The notes under the pieces are model-generated. The model was not told the DNA's origin. It did no database searches and saw only the letters and a program-made list of their open reading frames with translations. Source: Dermanyssus gallinae (Eukaryota > Arthropoda > Arachnida > Mesostigmata > Dermanyssidae). Taken from it: a stretch of 64,000 nucleotides of DNA. How positions within the stretch are numbered: the stretch's first letter is position 1; every line of letters begins with the position of its first letter. A program made the translations under genes and the position numbers. The stretch covers positions 124,001-188,000 of the forward strand of contig QVRM01006048.1 in the NCBI GenBank assembly GCA_003439945.1, given 5' to 3'. Below, piece by piece: positions 1 to 17,333 of the stretch.

Positions 1-1100
1 ACTGCGATGACGGCGGCAGCGGCGACGACGACGACGACAACAACCATGACTACTCAAGTCATCTTCGTTTCCATCCGGCTTTCCTATCGGAAACACATCC
101 ATCCATTGGCCGCTCTACTCGATGAGCGCAAACGCGGTGGTGGCACCAGCGGCGGCGGCGTACGGTGAAACATGGATGGAGATGACGCGACGAATGGCAA
201 TGGCACTACGAAGGGGTTTGGTCGAGGTTGATCGAGGGGTTGATGAGGGTGGAGGCTCTCCACCAGGGACCACATTCTGTCGGGGATTTGGATGAGAAAA
301 GCGAAAAAAAAGGGGGAGCGAAAGCTGTGGCCGAGGCGACAAACGAGGTTACAGGCCAGCTAGAGGCTTGCTAGAGGTGATGATGGAAAACACCGGAGGG
401 GACAAGTGGTAGAAGATGAAAGAAGCAATGCAGGCAGACAGGCGGGCGAGCGGGCAGAAATGAAAAAAAATCTCGTTGGGTAATGGCGGAAAGGAAAATT
501 ATTGGAAACCACCGTCTGTTTCTGTGTGAGGTCTGTGTGTGATTTTTTTTCGAGCGTATCTCGTTAGATAGATAAATAGATAGATAGATGAATGAGTCGA
601 TTCATTCATTGATTGATCGATCGTTGGGTCGAGCATTCGACTTGATGCTCGTTGCTGGATTTCAGCGAGACAAGAACGGCCAGAGATCCGAAGAATTCGC
701 TTGCTCTGGCAAGCTCGGCGAAGCTGTTGGAGATGAGATAAGAGTTCATTTAAAACGAGGCCACAAGAACGCTGCTAACGCCAACACCCAAGCGCTACAC
801 TTCCCATGTGTGGTCGAGGAAAATGTGGCGATAAAATTTGCGTCAGAAAACATATAGACTCGTGTGCTCTTCACAAGAGGGGCGAACACCTTTTACGCCA
901 ACAATAAGTGGAGTTTAATTTCGATGCTGCTAAAAGTTGGCGCCTAATTTTATGTTTGAAAATAATAGCTCATACAGGTTCTACGGACACTGTCTGATGA
1001 ACGGTAACCTAGGTATGGCAAGAAAGCAACAGCTAAACGCATTTGCTAATCACTTTTCTTCGCTGTGTTTGCTGCTGTGCGTTACGCGTGTGCTTTGCAG
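1..1100. other. Upstream or intronic sequence before the ephrin exon
   Basis: No coding exon is recognisable here. The stretch holds a short GAC/ACG triplet run near 20-50 and a GATA-type run around 565-590. Bases 1068-1100 form a T/C/G-rich tract ending in TTTGCAG, which serves as the 3' splice site of the exon at 1101. Since that exon starts inside a codon, an upstream exon carrying the signal peptide and the start of the domain must exist; it is not visible and probably lies outside the window. Confidence 0.6.
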
Positions 1101-1498
1101 ATTTCGGATTGACAATACGGACCATATCATCGACGTGAATAAGGACAATTTGGTGTTCGAATACGATCAAGTGAACATTGTGTGCCCGAAACACGACCCG
1201 AGCGTGCCCGAGGAGGAGACTGAGAAGTACATCATCTACAACGTATCGAAGGAGGAGTATGAGACGTGCTCGATTCGCGACCTCTCCCGGGCGCGCACTA
1301 TCGCGCAGTGCAACAAGCCGTACCAGAGCATGTACTTCACGATCACATTTCGCTCGTTTACACCGCAACCTGGCGGTTTGGAGTTTAAGCCCGGCCAGGA
1401 TTACTTCTTCATTGCTGCGCCTGAGAACCTCCGCAGCGGAGAAAACCACTGCTTGACGAAAAACATGCGTGTCCAGTTCAAAGTCTGCTGCAAAAAAG
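1101..1498 (+). CDS. Ephrin, exon encoding the Eph-receptor-binding domain
   Basis: This exon encodes about 132 residues of an ephrin receptor-binding domain, the extracellular cupredoxin-like fold that binds Eph receptor tyrosine kinases in contact-dependent cell and axon guidance. Visible hallmarks are the opening FRIDNTDHIIDV, the four ephrin cysteines (in IVCPKHD, YETCSIRD, AQCNKPY and NHCLTK), the segment YFTITFRSFTPQPGGLEF that corresponds to the receptor-contacting G-H loop region, PGQDYFFIA, and the closing KVCCKK. The exon is bounded by TTTGCAG before 1101 and GTATGA from 1499. It begins with the last base of a codon and ends with the first base of one, and that phase joins the next exon exactly. 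The N-terminal part of the protein, including the signal peptide, is missing from view. The family assignment is near certain; the subtype is decided only by the GPI-like end of the next exon. Confidence 0.96.
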
Positions 1499-1725
1499 GT
1501 ATGATAACAGTCTGTTTCATATTATTTCGGTCATTTGACGTCAGATATTTTGAATGTTTCCCGCCATAGTCGATGAACAAGGTGAACGTACTTTTCGTAG
1601 CGACCCCACTTAGTTCAGTGAAAAAAAACGTTACACAAACCTGTCTCTAATCACCACATATTGTAGGTATCAATACGAATAGCCTGCATACCATATGCTT
1701 ACCATCTTTGTCGTTTGCTTTGCAG
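1499..1725 (+). other. Ephrin intron, 227 bp
   Basis: The intron has a GTATGA donor at 1499 and a pyrimidine-rich acceptor TTTGCTTTGCAG ending at 1725. Removing it joins the G at 1498 to AG at 1726-1727, giving a GAG codon and an uninterrupted reading frame. A reading frame through the donor hits a stop at 1567, so the intron is needed. Confidence 0.85.
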
Positions 1726-2039
1726 AGGAAGAGCGCCTACGGCCAACTCCTGCGGTGCCAACAACCAGCACGACGATGAGCTCGCCACCGCTCGTGAATC
1801 CCGAAGAGAACAACGTCATCTACCCGTTCTACACGTACCCGCCGTCACGTAAGCCGGTCGTCATCGGGGGCGGCGGTGGCCGTCTGGACCACCTCGACCG
1901 GCCGGGCGGACACCATCGCGGCGAGGTGGGCGAGCGCGGATATCCCATCCGCCGAACGCACCACAGCCATCATCACCCGATTCACGGCAACGGGGGCGGC
2001 GGCCTCGGCCACGGGAACGGGGCCGTCAGCAGCCACGAG
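1726..2039 (+). CDS. Ephrin, juxtamembrane linker (first part of the terminal exon)
   Basis: In frame with the binding-domain exon, this part encodes about 105 residues: an EEERLRPTP opening, a Thr/Pro/Ser linker, NVIYPFYTYPPSRKP, then Gly- and His-rich low-complexity sequence (GGGGGR, HHSHHH, GNGGGG). It is expected to be a flexible extracellular stalk between the receptor-binding domain and the membrane anchor. At 2040 a GTGAGC donor-like sequence follows a complete GAG codon. Past that point this frame runs on into Arg/Trp/Gly-rich sequence with no ephrin character, while the credible C-terminus lies in another frame from 2086. I therefore end the coding segment here, although an indel in the assembly is the main alternative. 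Confidence 0.75.
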
Positions 2040-2085
2040 GTGAGCAGCACCGTCGACTACTGGCCGCACGTGCCGCATATGCCAG
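2040..2085 (+). other. Candidate 46-bp mini-intron, or site of a frameshift
   Basis: The ephrin reading frame changes by one between about 2040 and 2100. A donor GAG/GTGAGC at 2040 and an acceptor GCCAG ending at 2085 would remove 46 bases. An acceptor GCCGCAG ending at 2097 would remove 58. Both lengths restore the downstream frame exactly. Against this, the interval lacks a clear pyrimidine tract and reads as plausible peptide (STVDYWPHVPHMPG), so a single-base sequencing or assembly error in the G/C-rich run at 2083-2094 would explain the shift equally well. Confidence 0.45.
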
Positions 2086-2511
2086 GGCGGGCCGCAGACG
2101 GCTGTTGGAGGGGTGGCTGGAGCGGGCCTGGGCAGCGGGAGCCATCTTGGCGGCGACAGAACGGCCGGAGGCTACCCCGGGCAGGCTGGTGGGGGCGGAG
2201 GAGCTGGAGGGGTTCACCGCAAGCCCGAATGGCCGCCGTACAAGCGGCCGCACTTCAAGAACCCCGAGCGGCCGGTGGCCGACGACACAGCCGTCTTCAA
2301 GAAGCCGCTCAACAGCCTCGAGCGGGGCCGGCCATGGGAGCGCGCCGGCAAGAAAGAGGGCCTCACCAACGGCTCGGGAAGCGCACTCTACTTTCTGCTG
2401 CCACGAACGCTGACGACGTGGCATTGCAACACGCCGTATCTGACGATGCTGGCCGCCGCCCTGCTGCCGCTTGTCATGGCTGGTGTTGGCGTTGTCGAGA
2501 TGCAGCGGTGA
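2086..2511 (+). CDS. Ephrin C-terminus with GPI-anchor-type tail
   Basis: This frame gives about 141 residues ending in a TGA at 2509-2511. It continues the Gly-rich linker, then has a basic and proline-containing stretch (HRKPEWPPYKRPHFKNPERP), and ends in LTMLAAALLPLVMAGVGVVEMQR. A hydrophobic C-terminal segment with almost nothing after it, preceded by small residues (NGSGSA), is the pattern of a GPI attachment signal. It points to a lipid-anchored ephrin rather than a transmembrane one with a cytoplasmic PDZ-binding tail. The cleavage site itself cannot be fixed by eye. The segment depends on the frame change at 2040-2097 being a mini-intron or an assembly indel. Confidence 0.8.
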   Translation, partial: GGPQTAVGGVAGAGLGSGSHLGGDRTAGGYPGQAGGGGGAGGVHRKPEWPPYKRPHFKNPERPVADDTAVFKKPLNSLERGRPWERAGKKEGLTNGSGSALYFLLPRTLTTWHCNTPYLTMLAAALLPLVMAGVGVVEMQR

Positions 2512-4285
2512 TCCGCTTGAAACTGCCGCGGTGAACTAACAGCGACAGAGAAAGAGAGAGAGAGAGAGAGACAGAGTGGGAGCACTCCAAACGCCCGAAA
2601 CGCCGAACCAGCCAGTCGACCCAATCCGAGGGAAAAGCGCGGAACCGAGCGAGGAACAAACGTCGTGGTGAAGAGACGTCCAAAGACGACACTGAAGAAC
2701 GCGAAGTGAAGGAACAGAGTCGTATGTCTGTCCTCCACCATCAGCACCGCCACCACCGCCACCACTACCGCATCTCTCTCGCTATATACCACAATTGCTG
2801 CAGCGACGTCGGCAGCGACTCGACAACTGTACGAACGGGCGAACTTGCGCCTACTTAGAGAAAAAAAAGCCAATCGATCGGTCTATTGGCTTGGTTGATT
2901 GATAGCTAGATAGACAGAGATTGCGAGAGACAGCGAGATACAGCTAGAGGAAGAGAGAAGGGCAGATAGATGATACTCATCACGATCATGATGAACAAGC
3001 TGACGCAGGCAAGCACCGCACATACATGATGGAATATCTCTATATTCATATTGAGCCGATGTAAAGTGAACTAATTCATGTGAATTGATTATAGTGAATA
3101 CCAGCATTACGATAACCGAATGCTAGCCGTAGCGTCGATGTATTTATGTGAGAAGAGGAAGAAAGGAAAAACAACGCCAATGGACAACAGTACAGTCGAA
3201 GCAGCACGGTGTGCTGTGGATTAGTCTACGTGATGAGTGTTGTTGGTACTACTATTATTATGATTATTATTACTCTTACTATTAGTAGTACTATTAGTTT
3301 GATAAAACGGATTGGGGCCTAGGGCGGGCAGCCTCGCTGGCCAATGTAGAGATCGTGAAATCAGTTGTAACAGTGTGTGTTCTGGATCTTTTTTCTGCGC
3401 ATTGATACCGACCGTTCCGCATTGGCCGAAAATGTATCTACGCTAATGACGTTGCAGCTGTCAAACGGCAACGGACACAACTTGAATAACAAGCTCCTTA
3501 GTTAGACAGAATATACAGAATTATACGATTATGCTGGTAGAGGTTTATTTATTTTTGTTTGGTCGTAGCTCAACTAAATGGATACGTTTCGTCTCGTCCC
3601 CATTCGGAATACCTGAGTGATCTCATTCATTCATGAGAGTTAGTTGGCCATGCAACATGAATGATACCGGATCTTTGAGGTGTTATGTTGGTCGACCAGC
3701 ATCGTAACACGTCTCAACCCCTTGATATGCTCACTTACGGAGCGACTTTAGTTAGGTTAGCAGTTAACGCCGTCAGGTTAGCCGTATCGCGTCGGCCTCG
3801 ACTTGACGAGCGTGTCGACCTCGAGATGGTCAATGGCCCATTTTTTAATTGTATAAAGGAAACAAAAAGAGGTGATGGCTAAATGCAGATAGTGGGCAGG
3901 GAAGAAGGGAGAAAGGAAGGGAGGGAGGGAGGGATAGAGAGTGACCAAGATGGCCAAGTGGGCTTTTGAAGACAGGGCAAGGCCCAGTTTGACTAATGGT
4001 GAATTGATTGATCTCAACTGCCTGCGTCCAGTATCCAGTGTAATTCATTAGATTAAGATGAGGAGGAGCAGGAGAGAAGAAGAAGGCATAGTGCGACCAA
4101 CGGGGACGGGGCGCAACACGTACAAAAACGACAAAAAGATTACACGTTGGTTACGTTTTGAACCGAGCGGGTCCGCTAGCGCCCGAAAGATTACGCGAGG
4201 CAGAAGCAAGTGATCGAGGAAATCGAAATAGATTGCCGATGCCCAATCGATATTGTACATAGTTATGGTGTCACGTGGACCACAA

Positions 4286-4291
<6 letters not shown>
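2512..4291 (+). other. Ephrin 3'UTR or downstream sequence
   Basis: No reading frame here looks coding. The start is purine-rich, with a GA run at 2550-2571, followed by a TTATTATTACT-like stretch near 3255-3275 and a GGAGGGA run at 3915-3935. I see no AATAAA between the ephrin stop and 4291. The first exact AATAAA after the stop that I noticed is at 5304-5309, so the 3' end may lie well downstream, but the end cannot be placed from sequence alone. Confidence 0.4.

Positions 4292-4332
<41 letters not shown>
4292..4332. repeat. (TA)n microsatellite
   Basis: About 20 uninterrupted TA units. It is the first of more than twenty TA arrays in the window. Confidence 0.95.
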
Positions 4333-8988
<4,656 letters not shown>

Positions 8989-11282
8989 AGACCAGGCGTT
9001 TCTGATTGCTGTGTTGCTAACCGCGAGATTGTTGGCAGCGCATTCTTTGTTAACAGTGTTGACCACCAGTGCCCTAGGTCACTTAGAGGGAAAGGCTGGA
9101 GAGGAATTGTGCCACCAACAGCAACAACACACAACAACAACAGCAGCTGTTGCAGACGAAAGAGTTAACACACTGAGTTTAATGAAAATTAGAACAATAC
9201 TAATTGAGGAGACCGGCGCACTTGCGCGCGTGCGGGAAACAAACCAGTATACATAACGATATATAGATACAGAGATCTATATATACAAAGATGAAAGAGA
9301 AAGAAAGACACGTAGGAAATATCGATGCGTAATAGTGACACGACAATACATATGGTGGTGGTGATGAAGAATGCTTCGATTGCTTTCCGAAGTGCGCAAA
9401 GTGTGCGCCGTGAAGCCAGCATCATGAGACGATCGGATCGAAGAAAAGCGAACATAATTATATTAATAGTAATATGAGGCCGGCCCCGTAGCAGATGAAC
9501 CATGTGTAAATATTAGTTGTTCCCCTGATTTGTATTATATTTAAATATTTATTAAACAGAAAACGACAAACAAACAAACAAACAAACAAGCGAAATAAAT
9601 GGCATTTAAGATGATGAAAGTCAACGTTATCGCTGTCTTGATTTATTTTCGTTACGCTTTGCACCGGTGTTTCTGCATATGATTAGCACCGTTGTTTCAT
9701 TGTTATCTGTTATGAGCTTCGGCGTTTGGACCAAATCTTTTCAAATGTTTTTCTCTTATTGCAGAATTCTCTTTCGCTACGTCGCCTGTAGCGAACAGGT
9801 AGGCGTTGGCGCAGTACTGTACTGTGCATGCTGACATGCTGCTCCTCGCCTTGACTTCCCTGATTAAGAAAATTAAAATAAAAAAAAAATTGAAATAAGG
9901 GAGGACAATGAGCTAACATTGCAGGGGTTCTTTGACTTGCGAATGAGCAGGAAACTTTGGCTCAGGACGAAATGACTGGTGTGGCGCTTTTCAAGTCGTT
10001 CAGGGAGGGAACCTCTCGATGTTGCAAACGCCGTGTCGCGTTCTTCCACACAATCGTGGTCTGCCTCGAGGTACAACAGAGTCTTGTATATGCATTCAGA
10101 TTTGGCGCGTTATTCGAATATAGGTTTATCGAGCTCGATCGAAACAGTCATTTAATGGTATACGTAAAAATTGTGTTCTTTAGTGGGGCGCATTCATTGT
10201 AGCAGTACTAGCTACCGTAACAGTAGTAGTAATAGTAGATAGTCATAATAGATGATAGTAATAATATACTCTAATGCAGCCTTTTTAATTAAAGCAACAA
10301 TCAATCTCTGTAAGCTAGTTTTCATATTATGCTATAATGCTCATAGGTTCATAGGCTGTCGTTTTTTTTTTACAACTACGCACCTTCCAGCCATACCAGT
10401 AGGGTTTTGACCTGCGGTAAGATATGAGATGATTAGATCACCCGGCGGTTAGCCCCACGGAAAGCAGTGCAACAAACACAAAACACAGAACCATCTCCGG
10501 ACAGTCGACGGTGTTGTTTGTAACTAATGCAGTTAGTTACGTTGGCTATTTCTCTCTCTATGTTTGACCGGATTATCAATGGGTAATAATAATAATACAG
10601 TGTTGGACTTGTCATCATGGCTATCCTCAACCAGCACCACTTCCACCGCTGCCGCAGCCACAGCCGCTGGCGCCGCCGAACCAGTCGATATATCACGACC
10701 CGAGTGAGTGGTACCTTCTTCATCTTTGAGAGAGGAAATAAAGAAGAGGTTTGGCCCGGCAACTGACCAACCGTCACCTCGGGCGGAACAGTCTCTCTCG
10801 GAACAGTCACCGAACGACGCCTCTGCATCGGCAATGACCCCACCCCCCCCCATCACCTACCAGTCGTCATCACCATCAACATCATCATGGCTGTATCGTA
10901 TCGAACCACTGCTACCACTGTCTTAATCCAGATCCCGGCTTCCGAACGACCTAAACGCAGGTCACGTCGAAGGCTGCTGTCGTGCCGCTAATGCTGATGC
11001 TGTTGTTGTTGGGTGGTGACGGCGCTGCCGCTGCTGCTGCAGAAGGATGTAAAAACCACAATCTCAAGAAAGAATGTTATCAGCGTTGGCGGATGGCTCT
11101 GTCTGCCTGCCTGTGTGCGTGCCGACAGTGGACAGAGAGCAGAGTGGACTGATCGTATACGAGCGAAGACTAAACTTCAGTAGAGGAGCATCGCACTATT
11201 TCATATGTCACTGCTTTCGAGTTTGCACGAAAAGTACGCTTGAAGATGGATGCCGACAATAGATGCGACGAAACGCGTCTTA

Positions 11283-11317
<35 letters not shown>

Positions 11318-11720
11318 CAATAATGCTAATAATAATAATAGAGTGCCCGTCCCGCAGAATACGTGTATCAGTCAACAAAACAAATAATAATTATTATTAT
11401 TATAATAAGGAGACAATGGGCCCAGTCAGCAGAAGAACAAGGGCATTTATTGAAGACTTAAGTGATCGAATACAAGCAAACACCGGAGATGCACGCGAAG
11501 GCGACTTTCTGAGGCAGCTGCTTTCATTGGCAGTTTGCAGAGGAAACGCCGCGTCGATATTAGGTGCGATGGGCTGACGAGAGCAAGAAAGAAACTATAA
11601 AATAATGAGGATACACATTCACACCTCACAACTGTATTGCTCTAATAATAATAATAATAATGTCGACACTACTCTTGCTGCCGCTTAATCGGAATAAAAA
11701 AAGCGATTAGTAAGCAAAAG
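8989..11720. other. Non-coding stretch with triplet repeats
   Basis: No gene is recognised. TAA arrays lie at 11283-11312 and 11644-11661, and short GTAGTA and AATAAT runs occur near 10200-10270. An AATAAA followed by A-rich sequence occurs near 11692. Open frames of up to ~135 codons near 10433-10930 overlap on both strands in CA-rich low-complexity DNA and carry no recognisable domain. Confidence 0.5.
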
Positions 11721-14700
11721 TATACTTATAGGTAAGCATTTCTAATATTATTGTTATCCTTAATAGTGAGAATTAAAAGGAAAATTCTGAGACTGCTATG
11801 AAACTTTGTTCGCCATTTTTTCTTACTTCTGCTGAATTTAGGTCGAGTATTTTGCCACACTAATGCGTCATCAGCCAAATCGTTTTCAATATTTGCTTAT
11901 TCTATTTCACGAATACATTGCGCCAAGCATATTATTGTATAGTTGTGGCATAATCATTTTTCTGTATGTATAGCTGTTGTTGCTTACATAAAAATTGCTC
12001 CCAGCCTGATTCATGATGAGGCCTGATTCATGTCCGCCGACAGAACAACATTATAAAAACATACTTTTTGAACACAAACCTGATCTTCAAAAAAATCTTC
12101 ATTGTTGTACTTTACTTATTCAGCTATCCTCGAAAACAAATTCCTTAGAGGGACGCGTTGTCATTCTCATACTCTCTCATGTTAAGACCACAGGCATCCC
12201 AACCGGTACCCCTGGTTGAGTAGGCCCGGGGCGTTAACTAGTCGGTTCGGATTCGGCGGCAGTCATCTACCCGTACAATTAACAGCTTTAACAGTTCTCG
12301 AGTGGACCTCGACAATATGACATTATGAATGCGCTGTCACGTAACCTTTGTTGTATGCCTTGCCTCCTAAGGTCAACGAACCTTAGATACGTCACTATAG
12401 GGAGTTTAAAAATTTGACCAACTTTCAATTTGTAAGGAAGGTGCAGCGCCCATGATTCGCGCATGAGCAAACCGCAGGAATAAGCACTTAATACATGTAA
12501 TTTTGCATGCACAAAGGTAGCGCAAAGAACCTCGTGGATATTATTACATATAGGTTTAAATTCTGTCGTGCTGGGTGTTCCTAGCTAGGCAGTAATCTCC
12601 TAGCTAACGGTCTTTCATACGAAATAAATTGCTTTATGGCAGTATCTCATCGTTAACTTTTAGGGCGCACTGAAACTGAAAGAAAAATACTAATCTTAGT
12701 ACGGCCACATCACCAGTTCAATATATGTATTTCAAGTGAAGCTTTTGACTTCGACAGAGATGAAGTCGTGCGGCTGGCACTATGTCAGATATAGGTTACA
12801 TGTTCAACGCTACTTCATTTATACGCCATATCAAGCGTAACGCGGGTGAGGTAACGATGCCCAAAAGATCGCCACTAGCGGCTAGCGGTTAGATGCTAGC
12901 CTATGCGACCACAAATATTATATATATTGAAAACCTGCCTAGCAAAACCAAGTGGAAATTAAATTAGCTATAATAAATATATTATTTCTGCTGTGGAGGC
13001 GACGGCAGTTAAATAAGGTGATGTAATTGACCTATAACTTTGTGGTTTCTTCAAATGCTGGCATACATACCGGCTTAGTCGGCAGAAAAAGCATACTGAC
13101 AGCACTCATAGCGATTAAGGCTAAAAGTCGCCGTCCATGATTTGCCGAGTCTACCAAAGTGCAGTTCTGCAGTAGGATGCTAAAGTGAGAATTCTAGCCA
13201 ATACGTGGAACAATAACGCGCACGCCTAGAGTTCTATTTCGTCAACTCGTTATTACTATTCTCGTCGGCTTTGCTGTTCGGAATAAAAAACAGACAGAGG
13301 CCTTCGCTTTAGAGAAACTTGGTTTCCGACACGCGGCTTTCGAATCGAGATCAGTGGCTTGGGCGTTCGCGTCGGGCCATCAGCTTGAGACGGCTGGCCT
13401 GCCAGTTTTTGGAGAAGCAAAGCTTCTTTTTCTGCACGGGTAAACTGTCCTTCTATAGAATATATATATATATATATATATTTCGGTCGACATGAACAAA
13501 TCACCAATATTATGTGTACAAATAATCAAATTTAACGCCATACGTTCTAAGCAAGCCACATAGCATACATATTTTTTTCGTCGGTTTCAAGTGTCCCTAT
13601 ACAGACGGGCCTAGCTCTACCTAGCCTGTTTCGGCAAATTACACGTAGCAAAATAAAATTGGAGGTGGACTCGTATCCACAAAGCGATAACGTCCCACAG
13701 CTTCGTCGCACAACTCGCTGTATTGCTCATTTATTCGTTTTACCGATGTAGCATTCTAAATAGCATCTGCGTCAAACGGTAAAGACAAACAGCATTATTG
13801 GAGCATAAGCTACTGAATGCATGTCCGGTCTTGTTTATGTTTAAAAGATTCGTACTATTTGCTACGCTATGTACTGCGTCTGTGAGTTTTCCCGCGCCTT
13901 CAAACAGACGCCTTGTACCCCTGACATAAACTTAAGATAAGCCCCGTTTGACGGTCGTTTTTCGTTCACCTCGCTACGGGAACGACGGAAGAACGACGGA
14001 AGAAAAGAAAAAGTCCCTGCAGACCTCTGAATTCCTGGCTATCCTCATCTTGAGAAAACGATTGCTTCTCCGGAGAAGAGGAACTCCGTCATACGAGTTT
14101 CCACCGCAAAAAGCGCCTCGTACATTCCGTCGACGGCAAGAAAGAAGGAAGACTGTGTCAAAATGGGCGACTCAAAGCGTCGTCCGCAATTCGACACGTT
14201 TGTCCGTGGATACGTGGAGCGTATTCTTGTCGATACGCGTATAGGGAGTTGCGCGTATATGGGGGGGCTGTTTCGAGCGGTCTCGAGCAATTTGAACCCG
14301 CTAGACTCCCATCTGTCCGTCCGACGGGAGCGGTCATCGGCTAACACACCGAAGGAGCGCCGGCACGCACACTGTAGAAATATATATCTTTATTAGACCG
14401 TTGCCACAAGAGAACGGCGAGGGCTCTCCCCCCTTCCAGCGGGGCGGATGGGACTCAGCTCCCCTAGACGCCACAGAAGACGGGACGTAAGATGCGGTAG
14501 CTCAGGTCGAGCGTGTGTTAGGTGGGGTGGAGTGGAGCGTAGTGAGGTGAGGTGAGGCTCCGCTTATGAGGTCGGGAAGGAGCATTCCCGTCACTAGTGG
14601 CGCGTTCAGGCAACTCAGTGTTACCTGCTCGTTCAAATTCTCCCGCCAGCTGACTGAAGCCTTGTGCTGTAGACAGCTGGAAAAGTCCGACTCGATCATT

Positions 14701-17333
14701 TGGGCTAACTGTGACTCATTTCCTCTCAGAACGAACGTTTGTGTTCTGCAATGCGTGACATTTTTTCCACCTAAACTCACGGTGGTCGGCGCTTCTCGAT
14801 CATATTTAGTAAGTCCTTTTACTGGACATAGTGCTTACCAACAGACGTCTGTCGGTGCGCGGTAACTTCATCTAATGGTGCGAGCGTTTACTTGGACCGC
14901 TCATCTACCTTTAGTGTAGCCCTTCTGAGCAAAACTGACAACACCATTTTAAAGTCGTGGGCGAGTTGCCCCATCAGAGCGACTGCCACAGGGTTTGCAA
15001 CACCAAAATAACAAACAAAGGCTAAACCATTACCGTTGGTTTAGGCTGTATTTACTTCAAGCCTGCGGTGTGTGGGTGGCGCGCTTTTTTGAAAAGTGTC
15101 CATATTGCAGGATTGCGCAATGGTCGCCGTCGCTGGTGGCAGGCTTGTGAGAGGTGTTCGGGCGCAACCGATGGCGATGGGGAAGCGAGGCTGTGTATCC
15201 CCCGACTTGCTCAGACCAAGAAAACATATCGATAGGGATGCTCCTTTGGGAATCGTCGTATGGTCGGTCGGCTAGGGCGGTACACAGGGGAGCCTTAGGG
15301 GCGTGCATGCATCGCAATATGTTTGGCGGTTATGTTTTTACGCACCGTCGCCTAGTTACCGACCTAACAAAACCCTCTTGGTTGGTTCCGTTTGAAATGC
15401 TTAAACATCTCCGAGCAGACACGTTTATATATTGAACGATCCGCATCAATTGTATTCGGCAGGGATAAAAACATCTTCAAAGGCAGTATATATATAAATA
15501 TATATTGCTAAAGTGGTTAACTTCTAGTATTTGTAACAAAATATTCAGTCTTTAGCAGAACCATATATTACGATGTTCGTCAGTATGTTCATATATTTGC
15601 TTTGTATCTATTATACATAACATACGATTGTAACTTCAGCCTGTCGGTAGCTAGCTGGGCAATTCAAATTCCCCTGCTTCAGCGTGTCAGAAATCGGGCT
15701 CCATACTGTTATTTTGTATAACTTTCAGCGAGGATTAAGTACACACAAGTAATTCAAACGGTTTCGATGGATGGGTATAAAGCCCCATCTCTGGGGCGTG
15801 CGTATATATGGTACAGAACATTTCTAGACATTCGAATCAGTACGACGTCCAAAATGAAGCATTTGAAGTAACAGCAACGTACGACTTAAATACGAATGCG
15901 TGGCTTCTATGAAGACTACAATTGACGAAAACTCAAACATTGCATATGCAATGCTGGAGGAGACTTTGGGCATGAATACCAAACCCTCCTTAAGACTCTA
16001 CACGGCTTCCCCGGACTCACCAAAACGATGGATGGATGGATACCTAGTGATTCGTCACAAGACGAGAATGAGGCGCGTCCTTTCTAGCCCGAGAATTTCT
16101 GATAAAATTGTCGGATCACGGACAGTTACAGAAGACCCGTGCCAACGTTCAGCTCCAAGCTGATAATCCCTTCTGAAGAAGATGGCGACCTTCCTCTTTT
16201 GGATTGAACCAAAAAGAACTTCTAGAAATTGGAGGAACTTACGCCGAAATCTCAAAAAAACTTTAGCAGATTCCAACGTACACACATCAGCATCTCTTAG
16301 CACAGTAATAGTTTAGCATGAATACCACAACAAAGATTTTTCTACAAGGCGTCTAGAGGAGTTATCTAGTTTAGATACACGACGGCAGTTGAGACTGAAA
16401 CCTGCACCATATAACCAAATCACAAACCGGGTTTGCACGTCGCATAATCATACTGAATGATCAAAGCACTTTTGCGAAGAAGGATTGCTGAAATGAATTA
16501 TTACACATTTCGAATGCAATGCGCGTTAATCACGTCTTCTGTTTCTTACGTTCAAAACTATTTGATAAAAGAACACTGAGGTCATTGGCAGAGCATACTT
16601 ATCTAGCGTAAGTAGAAGATAACTACACCCCATTTGAAAATCGGCACAACGTTGCAACGCATAAACCTTCATTCAAATGATCTCTAGGCACTGCGTACAC
16701 TCCATGTGTACCACTGAAACTTCATCTAGTGTATAGTACTGTCATATTCAAGAGCGAATATCATTAAAAATAAGGACCTGCGAATGGACCTTCGAGGGAA
16801 TGTCTGAAATGCAAGAGAGATGTACACAAATATATTTGTGTTTTTTAACGCCAAACTAAACTCTAGGCAAATAACTGCCAATCAGTGTGTCACGCTTTTC
16901 CACGCGCCAAGTGCACATACTTTGCTGAGCAGAAGTCGATCCTCAAGAAAATATTCGAACATCGTCAAAATCTGCAAACAGTGCAATTTGCCTACCCTGA
17001 GCACGGAACATCCCCACGCAGACAGGCTTCCCGTGGCTGAGGTGCGCACATCAAGCAACTCTTGGCAACGCTACGCTCACCTCTATCCTAGGCCTGTGCG
17101 ATCTATCTTAGAACATTTCTTCAGAGATAATCAACAACGATTTTTCTCAATTCGCAATCCGTTGAAAAGCACGCTCTGTACGTCGTGGTCGTAATCGTAG
17201 TGGTGGTGCTGCTGCTGCTGCTGCCTTGCAAAATCGTCCAATAGTTAACCACGACATATATGCACATATGATAGAGGCTCTCTCTTTGACTTCGGCGCCA
17301 CCATGCCTTGCCAGAGACGAGTGATGTCGATGA
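11721..17333. other. Gene-poor stretch
   Basis: Mostly unique-looking A/T-rich sequence. There are a short TA array at 13459-13481 and small open frames (for example 13948-14244 + and 16820-17194 +) without recognisable motifs. I see no RNA gene, no transposon protein and no credible splice-bounded exon. Confidence 0.5.

Noticed and set aside
1033..1456. Open frames antisense and in another frame over the ephrin exon
   Set aside because: Shadows of the G/C-rich ephrin coding sequence; no family signature.
3740..3785. AGGTTAG-like units recalling arthropod telomere repeat TTAGG
   Set aside because: Only a few non-tandem matches; no array.
13948..14244. Arg-rich frame suggestive of a PIF/Harbinger N-terminus
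   Set aside because: Only a generic LLRRR-like run; no conserved helix or nuclease motif.
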